A stretch of 64,000 nt of DNA. Origin: Nemania diffusa. Taxonomy: Eukaryota; Ascomycota; Sordariomycetes; Xylariales; Xylariaceae. The first letter of the stretch is position 1. Each line of letters opens with the position of its first letter. Positions 47,594 through 59,897 of the stretch are shown here, one piece after another. A model generated the notes under the pieces. That model was not told where the DNA came from, did no database searches, and worked only from the letters and a program-made list of their open reading frames with translations. The DNA lies in contig JBBPUQ010000010.1 of assembly GCA_038501195.1 (NCBI GenBank), positions 3,594,001-3,658,000 of the forward strand, read 5' to 3'. Made by a program: the position numbers and the translations under genes.

Positions 47594-47865
47594 ATGCCTG
47601 CACAATCATCCACTCACACCTCCTCTTCCACATCTTCGAACATGTCCACCAAGTCAAGCACTGGCGAATACCGAGATTCCTCATCAGTATATTCGTACGA
47701 TCCCAAGCTAGAGAGTGCACAACAACAGAAAAAGAAGGACGAGGAGACCAAACGGCGCATGCAGAGTACGCTACCTAAGTATATCACAAGTTGTGTTTTC
47801 AAAGTGCATTGCTAATCCAGACGCAAACAGGCGCCTACAAGAACTCTATCAGAATGGGCATCTGA
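47594..47865 (+). CDS. Small Ser/Thr-rich hydrophilic protein, unknown function
   Basis: Proposed two-exon gene: 47594-47765 and 47831-47865, 65-nt intron GTACGC...CTAATCC...AACAG; 68 residues. The first half is almost all Ser/Thr with scattered Tyr (SSVYSYDPKLES). The second is charged and probably helical (QQQKKKDEETKRRMQ), ending SAYKNSIRMGI after the splice. Without splicing the frame would end in a sequence lacking this regular character (TLPKYITSCVFKVHC). No signal peptide or membrane segment is seen. The short charged helix plus phosphorylatable N-terminus could be a small adaptor, but no function is claimed. The intron signals make it likelier to be real than a random frame. Confidence 0.5.
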
Positions 47866-49151
47866 AATCATTCAGCTCGTGTTGGAATTGATAACTAGAT
47901 CTGGTTATTTCTTCAAAGGGGATTTTCATGGATATGAGGTTTATGGTCATGGATGTAATGGGAGAAAACCACCGCCCTAGGGCGGAGAGGGCGTTCAGGG
48001 CGTACATATTGTTGGGCTTATGTCTTTTTGAACTAGATTACGTCTAATATAATTCATTATTAGCTACCGATATTGTTAAATGATTGTGTCAGTTGTGTAC
48101 GATTCTTACTGAGTCGTTGGGTTTGGTCATGTTAGCATAATGAACCAGCATGGTCTGATATTGACTTGGATCCCATGCTCTCGGTGTTTAACTTCTTAGT
48201 CTAGAGTGTTGATCAACCTGAGGCAATCTGTCACGGTCCCATATATAAAACCTGTAAACTGTCAAGGTGGGAACCTTGACAACGTTCTACTTTTGGTAGT
48301 GCTGTGGTATAGCGTTGCTGTTCGGTTCCGAGGGTGGGGAGTTCTCAAAATTAAGCGTACGACTTGAAGATGTAACCGCCTTAATGCAGACAACTATAAA
48401 GGTGCCTAGACCGGGTATAGGATTGAAGATTTCATCTAGTTGTTACAGTTTCGAGGTTAAGGGTATATGTGCTAAGGACTTAGACGTATCAACTTTATCT
48501 AAGCACGTCAATTCTAGTGCTTACTTTTCATATTACTAACAAATTGATTTCGTTTCAATTACGTAAAAGATCGCCCTCATTTTACAGAAAAGATCCTCCG
48601 TGGATTAACTACGGTTCCATCTTTCGAAAGTATACTAGCTAACTGTAGATTCACAAAATTAAATCCAAATATCTTCTATTTTGATATTATGGGCGGTTGT
48701 AGGGGTTATGTGTTACGAGAGTGGTCTCAGGTTATGAAGAATAGAAGAGGAAAAGTAACAAGACACTTGTTGGCCGTAACGTAAGAAGTCCTTGAAGCTA
48801 CTAATAGTTTACATACTAACCCCTAATTTTCGAAGTATTTCAGAATCATTACTACATTGTTCACTATACGAAGCAATACGCATCATATCGGATTCACACA
48901 AAGACACCCGCTCTTGATGAGGCGAACAGCGGTACATGTCATGGTATTTAAATTATACTAGCAAGTCATGGAGAGTCTTCCTGTAAACAATAAAAATTCA
49001 ATTATCGCAACTGTAAGTTGCGAAAAGGGGGTATTCTAGTGAAATGCATATATAAAGCAGAGCTCGCAATTGAATCTAAAATGTGAGAACTTTTCGTCGA
49101 GTTCCCCCAGAATCCAGCGCCAACCAGGCGACTGTCGCTCGTGGCGAGTCC
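47866..49151. other. AT-rich intergenic region containing a possible small spliced gene
   Basis: Composition is clearly more AT-rich than the flanking genes. Apart from the candidate at 48384-48961, no feature is supported. Confidence 0.45.
48384..48961 (+). CDS. Candidate three-exon orphan gene, product not recognised
   Basis: Two protein-like open stretches lie in different frames and can be joined by introns with good fungal signals: exons 48384-48462, 48588-48780 and 48844-48961 give 129 codons plus stop. Intron 1 (125 nt) is GTATAT...ATTACTAAC...TTTTACAG; intron 2 (63 nt) is GTAAGA...ATACTAACC...TTTCAG. The middle exon is the most convincing, with KILRGLTTVPSFESILANC, NPNIFYFDIMGG, and RGYVLREWSQVMKNRRGK. 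The open frame continues 23 codons upstream of the chosen ATG, so another 5' exon is possible. I do not recognise the family. Alternatively it is a decayed relic of a larger gene: the region is AT-rich and TGA/TAG codons interrupt unspliced reading. No function is assigned. Confidence 0.3.
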
Positions 49152-51309
49152 TTAGTTCTTCTCATCCCGCTTCTCCCGGCGAGCCGCCCCTTGCTGATAT
49201 AGGGGCTCAAGCTCAGCCGACCGCTGGAACAGAACCCAGCGCTTGAACCACCACGGCACCACCTTGGTAACTTGGTAATCGATGAACTTGGGGGTAGGCA
49301 CGGCAAAAACGTAGTCTAGCTCCTCTAGGGTGCGCTGCTTCGTCTCGGGGACCAAGAAGAAGATCATGAAGAAGGCAAGTACGTTGAAGCCAGCGTACAG
49401 GCCGAAAGCACCAACTGTGCCCAGACGGGCGAGGATGAAAGGGAATGTGATACCCAGGACCGCGGCCCAACCCAGGCAGGTAGCGACGGCGAAGCCCATG
49501 CCGACCTCACGGTGGGAGAGGGGGAACACTTCGGCCGAGTAGGTGAAAGGTACGGGACCTTCACCGGGCGAGTAGAAAGCGGCGAATAAAAATATGAATA
49601 AAGCTACGAGGCCAAGTCGCGCGGGGTTGCCCATGGGAATCAGAGTAGATAGGCCAGCCGCGAGCAGGGTCCACGTCATCTGAGGGAACGTGAACAGCAG
49701 CAGAGATCGACGGCCAAAGGTATCGATTGTCCAGAAGGCGGGGAAGGCAAAGAGCCAGTTGACGGCGCCGAAGCCGAACGAGGCAAGCAAGGCCTGGAAC
49801 TGACTGAAACCAGCTTCCTCGAAGACAGTCGACGAGTAGAAGGCGATGATGTTGATGCCGCAGAGTTGTTGAGCAATCATGACGGTGAAAGCGGCGTAGG
49901 TGGCGCGGCGCACTCGAGGAATGGTGAACAGTTGGACGAACCGGGTGGCGTAGGTGCTCTTGTTCAAGATCTGGTTCTCGATAGTGACTTGCGCGTGGAT
50001 GGAGTACATATCACGAGCGACCTGAATTGGGTGGTGGCGCAAAACCATCAACGACTTCCAGGCCTTGGCATACCGGTTCTTCTTCATCAACCACCTCGGG
50101 CTCTCGGGACAAAAAAAGATCAAGACGAGCAGAGGCACGGCGGGGATGAAGGGAGCACCCAGCATCAGGCGCCAGTTGTTGGGGTTGTGGTAGACGGCAA
50201 GGTTAATAGCTGTGCCGAGGAAGATACCGAAGGCAGTCCACATCTGCCATGACATGACCAAAGCGCCTCGGACGGCAGCAGGGGCATTTTCGGCGGCAAA
50301 TATAGGAACTAGTACATAATATTAGCCAAGTTACTGCCGATTGGTGCCAGATAGCGAGTACAAACCTGTCGCGGCCTTGAGACCCATGCCAATGCCCATG
50401 AGGAGACGGTTGGAAATCTGCTGAGCGTACGTGTGGGAGAAGGCAGAACCGATGACGGGCCAGATACAGAAGTGTGCAGCTAGGAAGATGGTACCTCGGC
50501 GACCAATCCAGTTGTTGAAGGGGTCAGAGAGCCAGCAACCGATGACAGCACAGCCGATGTAAGGCCCAGAGTTGACGAGACCAACCAACTATTCAACGAG
50601 TTAGTATTAGTGTTAAGACATAAGTAAAAGCCGTGTTCGAATTTCCGGAGTGTGAACATACGATCTTGTCTTTGGTGCTGTTCGAATCGATGCCGTAGTA
50701 TGTAGGGAAGAATAATGTAGCACCGTTCGATCCAGTCTGATCCCAACCTTGAACAGCGGCGCCAATGGAGCAAGTGATGATTGTGAGGTAGAGTCTCCAG
50801 GGCAGCCGCCACTTGTGCAAGATCTCTTTTCGAAGAACGCTTTTTTCGGTTTCGTCTAGAGCCTCTGCGCCATCAATCTCTTCGTAGTTCCCGGGATTCT
50901 GGGCAACCAGAGCACCCTTGCGGAAGTAGGCTACGTGCTCCTCGAGGCCCTTCTCTCGTACAAAAGCCTCAACATCTCGCATAAGCTGATCGCGCGGGAT
51001 GCCCTCTAAAGGGTTGATGATCCTGTTGTTTAGTTGCGTTAGATCTACTATGCGCTCGAACCCGGGGTTAAGAGGGCGGGGGGCATGTTGTATTACGGTG
51101 AACCCCCGTGGGTTTGGGGGAATGCAAGCAACTTACTTGGCTTGAAGGTTGACGTTGAGGTCGACATGCTCGCTCACGTCTAGGCCTTGTTCTAATTTCT
51201 CATCGGAGACGCCCTTAGGCTCAATGCTAGAGATGTTGTTAGACATTTCGATCTCTCTTTTAATGGACCCTAGTTTCGAAGCTCACCTGTGCTTCTCGAT
51301 GTCCGACAT
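49152..51309 (-). CDS. MFS sugar/polyol-type transporter
   Basis: Plasma-membrane H+-coupled carrier of the sugar porter family. Exons 51309-51287, 51226-51137, 51022-50662, 50588-50366, 50308-49152; 617 residues. A hydrophilic N-terminus of about 120 residues precedes 12 hydrophobic segments. Signatures: GRRGTIF after TM2, [17 protein letters not shown] before the central loop, [14 protein letters not shown] in TM7 (sugar porters usually have QQ.(S/T)G.N), [10 protein letters not shown], the TM10 region with [21 protein letters not shown], and [15 protein letters not shown] after TM12. The substrate could be a hexose, polyol or related acid; motifs do not decide. The long N-terminus and C-terminal charged tail (RREKRDEKN) fit regulated plasma-membrane permeases. 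The start is set by a short first exon MSDIEKH. Confidence 0.92.
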
Positions 51310-54300
51310 CTTGACGCTTATGAGGACCACGGGAACAGGTGAGACAAAAGATGCCAAACCCTCACGCGCACGTTCAACAAAGAGATGACGAGAGAACAAA
51401 AGATCGAGGACACACACTAGACTAGAACATGCGCAGATCGATCAGTCTTATACATAGGCAGAGTAGTGAGCTGAACAGGGACTCGCAGCAGTTTCGCATC
51501 CCCATCTTCATCTCCACCTGCATAATATGTACATAGACTTACACCACCTTACACAAGAAGTAAGCAGGAGACCCCGGATTCTTACTGATCGCCATCCCCA
51601 TTGACCCTTCAAGCTCCAAAGCCCGCCTGGAGCCCACAATTCCTTGACAAACATCTTGGAAGACCGAATGTTGGTTGGTGCCGCGCTAATCCTGCCAAGA
51701 CCAGGCCTGCAGTGTGTATCTTGCATGCACTACGTACTATGTAGGTAATTTGGACATACCGTAGTTGGCATACGTAATTATCTCAACACCCAGTCAGCGA
51801 AGGTGTGTCGCACGGAGAAATGCTTACCAGTACTGTAGATAGAAGCCTGTGAATAGGTATGCTGTGCACTAAATTATCCGAGGTATGCTAATTACGATGT
51901 AGTGTAGTGATTCTTTTTCACTCACTATCCAATTCTTGTAGTCAATCCCTTCTCATCTTCAGCGTTGAGACTACCTTACTGTATGATGGCCATCTAGAGA
52001 CAAGCAGACCATACTTACTCTAGCCACTTACCGACATACTACGTACGCACAGAGCAAAAAGGATTTCATACCTAGATCTAGATCGCGTGATCTTTAGGAT
52101 CTAGACACAGTACAAGTACAATACTGTGCCGCAAACACTCTACATTCCCTGTATTGCTCGCCACCAGATACTTGGCCAGGCCACCTAACGATGAAATAAA
52201 CTACAGTATCGTGGTACAGCATACAGAAAGGGATTAGATACTTTACGAGGTGGTACTGTATCGGATTTGCGGCTCTGTCCATGGACCATTACCTCGGCGC
52301 TTATACAAAGAGGAGGCCTTTTACGATCCCCCTCACGAGGACATGGTCGTGCGGAGTGAGTGCCGGGGCCATCGCCTTTTCGGATTGCATGGCGGCTGAA
52401 AATTTGCGCCTCCCGTGCCGTAGTCGAATTTCGCCGCACGAAGTCCTAACTGCCAGACGTGACAACAACACGTGATACTATCTCGGCGTTTCCTGGGCTC
52501 CTGGGCATTCGTACGATGACGGCAAGCCGCGGGGAAGCGAAGAGCTTGGGATTCTATCCCGCACTTTTTGCCCACACTTGATTCCCAGTTCCAAGGATAG
52601 AGTCACAAAGAAAGTACTTAGAGGTGACGCGATTTTGGCCCTTTCCCCCTTCTACTGTGTATGTACATACCCCTTCCATACTTAGTGTCCTCGGCTACGC
52701 CGTGTCCCCAGGTCTTGGCTTTTAGGATTCCATTTGTGCGTTGCCGGCATAGTACATGGTTACTGTGTGGATCACCCGGACAATAGAGTCCTTCCGCTCA
52801 ACTTGAATCCAACGGCCGTCAAGTCGTGGCGTTAGTTCAAACAAAAAAAAAGACCACCTCGACTAGGCGCCGAGATGCGCTAGGGAATAGTCTCGGTAGT
52901 ACTCTGCGAGAGTTGTTATCTGTGGTGTATCTGTACTGTAGATGCGCATAGACAGACCTCATGGATGCCCGAATTCAAAGAGCAGGGCTGCCCAGCTCGC
53001 CCTGTATGTATTCGTCGCGTACGCGGATATCGGCAGCTCTACTCAGCTCAGTAAAGGTTGTGCCTATGAAGATGAGTACTGTAGCACATGACTCCGCTTC
53101 CCAACGGTCGCTGAGCAAGGCGGCTGACTGCTGTTCTTTATCCTGTACAGTGTTTCATTAGGAACAGCCGGGCCTATCTCCACCTCCACTACAGGTGTAC
53201 ATGGGAGTGATCGTCGCGCGTACACTAGCGGTGAATGCTGCTAGCGAGTTGCGTTTGAAGTTCGTTGATATGCGTACATACTACAGATGCACAATAAATG
53301 ACTGTGTTCCGTGCTTATCAGCAACGTTACCATTCGCCTTCTCCTCTTTTCCCTGCATTTCCCGTCTAGGCATATTATAGCCAATAGCGGAAACAATGTT
53401 ATCAAATCTGATAGCCACGAGCCTCCATATCCGACTATCACATCCCATCCATTAGCGGCTACAAAATAAGGCTACCTACCCCAAGGCAGACCCAAGGTGC
53501 TTTAAAACACATCGTTCCGATTCGAGAAATTTTCGAGAAGGATTCGGGGAATATTCCTGTAATCACAGTTGATATGAACTAGTTACGCAATCGCGACGAA
53601 AAAGAACCATAAGCCCACAAGAAGGCGAGCACAGTATAAGCAGTACAACAAACAGTATCTACAGCACTAATACCTTTAGTGCACATTAGCTCCTTGGAGG
53701 AATCGTTCAATGTCGTCAGTGGCGCCAGTTTTCCCCTTATTTTTCCCCTCACGATCAAGTTCCCCATGCGGAGATGGTGTCTGGAGGACAACCACGCTAT
53801 ACTATATGGAGTAATAATAATTGGAGACCTCACATGGGGGAGGGGTATTAATCTCAAATATGCCCTGGCGTTCAACTAACTAATGTTGTTATGTAGCATG
53901 ATCTGGTATCTTCATTGTCTAAATGACAGCGATGCGACCAATTGTCTAGGAATTCTTGATTTGAATAGACTTAAATAAAATGACTATGTAGTTAATCCCC
54001 TAGCAAAACCACTATGTTATCTTCCTATATTGCGCGCATTAGCGTACCCTTTCGACGGCTTGAGGAAGAATTGTTAGTGTACGAATGGCATTTGTACGCA
54101 TAGATTAAGCTGTAAGTAGGTAATCTACATAGGTATGCCAGGTATACGATCCTTGGGCCGTGAATCTCCGGCGCAGCCTCGGCGATTGCTTCTCGTTTGT
54201 GGGGAGTGTGTGTTACTCAGAAGCTGTAGTTCACTACAGCATTTTGCCACAGTTGTCTTTTGGTGATACATGTATGAGAATTTTTCACGAGCGAGACATT

Positions 54301-57300
54301 CCTAATTTTGATTGACATATGCATAAGTACAATAGAGTTGTTATTGCTACCCAGGCAGCCGTCCGGGTACTGTTAGGCATCAAAAACCAATTCGATCCTG
54401 TACGCAACAATGCGAATTGGAGGGTAGGCAAATGCAAGTCGTCGGATCCGAGACTTATGCATAGGTCCTGTAGGTATAAGATCAACTCATCCATGCGGGC
54501 TTCCATAATAGGCATGCCACACTAAGGTTATGATGTATGGGTAATTAACTCTGTATCTCTACTTTAGGTATGCGCGATGCCACATGGGGTTCCTAAGTAT
54601 CGTAGATAGTTACTTACTCGGGACAATGATGAGCATTAGTGTGTACCGTAGGATCAATTTATGATTATATATTCACAAGAATCACATCCTTTTTCTAAAA
54701 CTAGCTAGTTTTCTCATTATAACTGGAGAACTTGGGGTTATTAGCCCAATTATCTTTACTATATTCGCGTCTACTCGTACCTAGGTATGTAGTACATCCA
54801 GTCCACCATACAGTACTGTAGTACAATGTGTTATGTACCACAACCAGAGTGTAGGCCGCCAGTAGTGGTACACTACCCGGCCTGTTGGACGCATCCACTG
54901 TAGTAGCTTAAATGGTTGGGAGAGAAGATAGGGAAAACGTGTTTGGGTGTGATGGTGTAGGGTCGGTGAGGGGAAAGAGACGATCGATTCCTTCACTAAC
55001 TTTTATCAATAACACGTGCTACTATCTACGTGGATGGTAGGTAGAGTTAGTGTAGATCTAGAAGATCTTTCAGCTACCAAATTTAGTCACTCATATGAAG
55101 TTTTGAATCCGATTGCTATTATTAGTTTATTAGAAAATAACCATACTTGCAAGTATAGATCACCCATTGCACAACCTGAAAGCGAACATTCTAACATTAC
55201 AGTTTTACCATAAATATACTATGATCCCAAGTATACCCTTTTTTTTTCGTTTTATCAATCCCAGTTACTTGCCGACGGTAGTGATTCAAAAAGATACCTA
55301 GTGATTAAATTTATTATCTCAGACGATCATTCTAACTGAAATACTGAGTTTTCTATACGTTAGAATATGAGGAAATTTCTACTTGTGAGGGCTAAGAGCT
55401 TATCAATGTCACTTGGCACAGTCTAAAGACTCTCGTCTAAACCAATACCATTACGAATCTCTTTATGAAAGCCTTCCTGCGTGCTTAATAGTCCCTAGAA
55501 CGATTAATTAGGGAATCGGCCGTCATGTATAAGCCCCAGCACAAGGTGTAAGACAACTAGGGCACGAACTTTCCGGACTTTCCGAACTAGACTCGACAGC
55601 TGTGCGAATATTTTTCGTTTCGTTTATCTAGATTCTTTCGCAAAGGACCTTGGAGACTAGAATAGAATTGTTCTCTGCAATGACCTACATTGTGTGTGGC
55701 TTGGCCAGGCTCATGGGGCGTTTTGTTCTGTATCAGAACTTGGAGACAAATAAAACGCCTCCTCCAGGCTTCCGGAACTAGCTTATGTACCTGTAGCCTA
55801 AGATATTGATAGTCGGGAGGGTATGGTCGTCTCAATAATGTATCGTTTATAGTTCATATTACATTAGGAATGAGTGAAGAATGAAGTTGTTGACAATTCA
55901 ACGGAGAGGAAATGAAAGTAAAATTAGACTAGGTAGCGTATACTTCGCTGTGAGAGACAGTGCTTTTATACAGAGCGTTAGTTTACGTACTGTATGTCAT
56001 CCCACTAACCATGGTGGTTTATTTTCGTGACCATCCGAAACTATTACAATAGCTTACCTACTTCATGCCCTCAAGTACAGTTTTAATACTAGTATAACTC
56101 TAGGTAGGTACATTGGCGCGATACTTCAAGGCACATACTATTTATATGCTAGCACCTATCGTAAACACTCCACCGAAGAGAGCCTAGATAATTTCTAGTT
56201 ACTTGCTGTAAATAAGAGCTGGCCGTGCTGACCGATGGCGGCAGTATATTTTCCGACTAACTATGTCAGCCAAGACGTATTTCCCGTTCTGTAAATGAAC
56301 TCGCTGAAACATTAACAAAGCACGAGCCCGAGACATTAGCTTTAGAATGGCATTTCCTTTGTAGCAGCACCCGTAACTTAATATCAAGATATACTAAGCC
56401 TACCTAGTTAAGACAAGCACTTCTGCAGCAATTAACAGTATCAAGCAAACTAAACCTAGACATGTAAGACAGCGTTGCTACTCAACAACACATACCGAAA
56501 TTTCGACCGCCTTGACTATCTATTCCAGCATCTAACATCGCCAAGACAGTTTTCTTAAACAATTGTGAAGCTAACTTCTCTCCTTGATCCATTCCAATTG
56601 GAAACTAACATACCCTGACTCGAGATTTGGGACACAGGAACGAAATAATCCCATATCAGAAAAAAAATTGTAGGAACAAGGGGCTCATGGTGACCTAATC
56701 AACCAACTATATATGCATGTTGCCGAGTTACCAATGATAGAACTACATTAGCCACATTTAAAACGTTAATAGACAAAACTACGCAAAGTAAGGACAATGA
56801 TAGCGTGTATTGTCGCACAAATGCGCCAGTCAGTGAATCTACTACATGAAGATTCCGATGCCCCTCATGCCTCAGCGGGTATGTATATCATTCGCCCCAA
56901 GCATGATTTGCGGTCTTTAAGAACAACAACACAGCGCAAAGAGTATTTCTAGTGAATTCGTATATTGAACTAGGTAAGTACTCGGAACCACTCAGCAGGG
57001 ATATGAAGAGTTATGAATGTATGAAAAGCAATTTGGCGAAGAATCCCATAGGGTAGTCTCGTATTTAAATCATGCGTAGTTTAGGTCGAGCCACTAGCAA
57101 TTTTCCATTACATAAACCCAGATGGAGATTGTCACGTATATAGTGGCCTGTCAGACCTCAAAACCAAGGTTTCGGAGGCGGGCGGTCGTACATTCATCAT
57201 GGACCCCGCATGTCGGGAATTAACCTCCTGTCAGGTCAACGGGACGCACATACCTATACGAATGGCCCAAGCATACTCGCATGTGCGCTCCCGGTTCCCG

Positions 57301-57486
57301 TTTCGTCATCGGTAAGCCACGCCGCTTCAACATCTGAAACACTCAATAGTCTTAAGAAGATGGCTATTCGGGGCATTAACCTGGGTCGTGCAGAGCTTCA
57401 CAAGCCCATCGCGGACTGAAATGAGGCACAGTATTATTTACTACAAACTTAGACTGCTTCTCCGCTAGCACGGAAAGACTACGACG
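51310..57486. other. Six-kilobase gene-poor, AT-rich region
   Basis: No recognisable gene, RNA or intact mobile element on either strand. Open frames are short. One at 55016-55213 (+) reads like protein from VDLEDLSATKFSHSYEVL onward but has no recognised domain. AT content rises after about 53,500 and TpA is frequent, which could reflect repeat-induced point mutation of old repeats, but no parent element can be seen. Confidence 0.5.
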
Positions 57487-58621
57487 ATGATGCTAGTGCT
57501 ACATCACGCCCTCCTCCTGTCCCTCCTGCCCCGTGTCCGCGGTCTCGCGGGCTGGCCTGGCGGCGGGGCCATCGTGGCGGGGAATGCGGTGCAGTTCGAC
57601 CGCGCGACCTGGGAAGCGAACCTCGCGCGCCCCAATGCGACGGGGAGCAACTCCGTCGTCGGGTTCGACGTGTCGACTCCCTGGCCGAGCACGCAGGTCG
57701 ACGGGTGGCAGTTAGGGATCAACGTCACGAGCGACATGTAAGGCATCCCGCCACCTTGGGGTCAACAGCAAGTTCGATTGCTATACTTCATGGCTAACAC
57801 CTTGGTATTACCCCCATGCTAATGTTAACTTGACTGTGCTCAACAGCCCAGACTCCCAAATCATGTACCCCTCCAACGCCACAGGCCAGACCTTCACCGG
57901 CACGAGCATCTTCCTGCAAGCGCCGCAGCGCCTGCGGGCCACGTTCGCGACGCAGGCGGCGCTCGACGAGACGACGTGGAAGATCTGCGTCGTCGTCATC
58001 GCCAACGCGCCGCAGGCGAACCTGACCAGCGGCGCGGACGCGGCCTGCCCCGTGCTCTCCGCGCAGTGCGTGTCCGACCTCGAGGCCGCGTACGCGGACA
58101 AGTTCGCCGGGGCCCAGGAGTGCTATGGCACGCCGCCGGCGACGCCGGACAGCTGCGGTAGTGCGGGGATTAACACGGGGGCGTTTAATGTGCAGCGTGC
58201 GTGGCTTCACCTACTACTTACTCCCTTCTCACTCCCCTGTTACCCACTACCCACTATTGGCATAGTATATAAGACCCTATGAATGGAGGCATAGTAACTA
58301 ACGGCAGCAGAACTCCCTCTCAACTCGATCAACGGAACGGAGGTCTACGTTACGGCCTCCGACCTGCATGATCCCGGCGACAAGACAGCGTGGGAGGACG
58401 CCGCGGGCAAGACGTGGCCCGTCATGACGATCTGGGGGTGGAATCTGCGCGCGAACGCATCCGATGATGCGCGGCCTACCGTGCAGCTTTCGTGCGTCAC
58501 GGCGAGGGATGTCGAGGCTGGCAGCACGGGGCCGGGGGCGGGGTCCGGGGGGTCGAGGGTTTGCGGGTCGGCGGCTGTTGCGCTTGTTGTTGCTTGTGTT
58601 GCGGCGTATGCTTTGCTCTAG
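57487..58621 (+). CDS. Secreted, probably GPI-anchored cell-surface protein of unknown function
   Basis: Three exons, 57487-57737, 57847-58196 and 58311-58621; 303 residues. Starts with a signal peptide (MMLVLHHALLLSLLPRVRGLA), ends with a small-residue linker (GPGAGSGGSR) and a hydrophobic tail (CGSAAVALVVACVAAYALL) with no following charge, which is the layout of a GPI-anchor signal. Several N-x-S/T sites (NATGSN, NVTSD, NATGQT, NLTSG) and Cys at ICVVV, AACPVLSAQC, ECYGTP, DSCG and LSCVTA suggest a disulphide-stabilised extracellular domain. Fungal GPI-anchored families with this look exist (DUF7707-type), but I am not certain it belongs to one. Coding GC is very high compared with the desert upstream. 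The second ATG at 57490 is an equivalent start. Confidence 0.72.
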
Positions 58622-59897
58622 TTTGGGGGCGGGACTCGGCGGCTCTGTGGAGGGGGTCCGTATTTGCCGGTCGGCCTGGGAGCTCGGACGGTCGTTGTCG
58701 AGGCTCTGGTTATGTGGACGCACGGATTGGTGAGGCAAATAACGTAACGAGGCCTAGTGATCTGATCGCAGACGTCGTCGTCTGAAGTGAACACAAGGGC
58801 GTATGTCAAGTTTTAGCGAGTAGCCAAGGTGGTTTACGGTCAACTAACCCGAATTCGGAGCGGCTACGTTTCAAGATATTCCAGAGTGTGATTCTCTCAG
58901 CCTGAGAAGAATATCCATCTCAAACCTGCCTGATTAGAAGGGTCTTGGGGGCTACGGTAGCACTGAGCCATAAATATAGGTGGACAGGATCAGAGGAATT
59001 CGATACCTTTTATGCCATTATATTCAATCCCCTATAATGTTACACATTTGTTTAGATCTTTCCGGCTTTACAGATGCTTGAGGATATTAATAAATCTAAG
59101 AGCCGCCGGAAATGTCCGTTAGCATCGCCTGGTACTGGCATAGTCCGTCTTGTTATCAATGCACACCTTGGTTCTGATCCGCTACGAGGCGACGTCGCTA
59201 CGTACCTGACGTTGCTTATTACGTTACTCAGGGCTCTGGCCATAGATAGGGGCTACTTTAATACTCAGCTAGTGTAGGTAAGGCATAGACAGCGACTTTA
59301 CAGCGCCGTTGCCATGATCGACTGCTTTCTAACCATGTCAAACAGCCCCTATATTATCTACGGAACATAGGCCATGTCCTACTGAAGCGTACGGAGCCTT
59401 GTTTTTACTTCTATGACTCGAAGATCAAATGGTATAGTGGAGTGACCCCTAATTCCTCCTAAATTAATCATGAATATTAGATCTAGATAGAAGGCCTCAT
59501 TCTATCGACTTTTCAGCCCTTAAAAAGGGTAAAATGAACAAGCAAAAGAACAACAGCAAAATTATGCAGGATAAAGTATATTTGACGTCTATATAATATA
59601 AATATAACTTTGAATCGGTGCCGGCTCAGCCGACCTTAGTAGATCTAGAGCCCTCGCTTCGGGGCTAGCTTATTGCCCTGTTTGATACATTGAGATTCTG
59701 AGCTCATACTTATGAGCTACCCAGTATCGAAAGTAGCCCCCTTTATACATCCGATGGCCCAAAAAGCGAGAATTAACCTCAAGCCTTTCTTGGATAAACG
59801 ATCGGACGTGTAGGGATAGTAATGTGCCGGGTTATGGCGCCCGTAATATCCATCTTCAGAATCCACCAGTCCTTTCCTTTCACGTAACGATCGTATC
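58622..59897. other. Intergenic region
   Basis: Between convergent genes. Nothing supported; the 67-codon plus-strand frame at 59074-59277 has no recognisable motif. Confidence 0.5.

Noticed and set aside
23236..51309. PKS, NRPS, DMATS or terpene synthase core gene for the putative cluster
   Set aside because: No ketosynthase, adenylation, DMATS or terpene cyclase motif is visible, so the cluster is described only as a hypothesis centred on UbiA.
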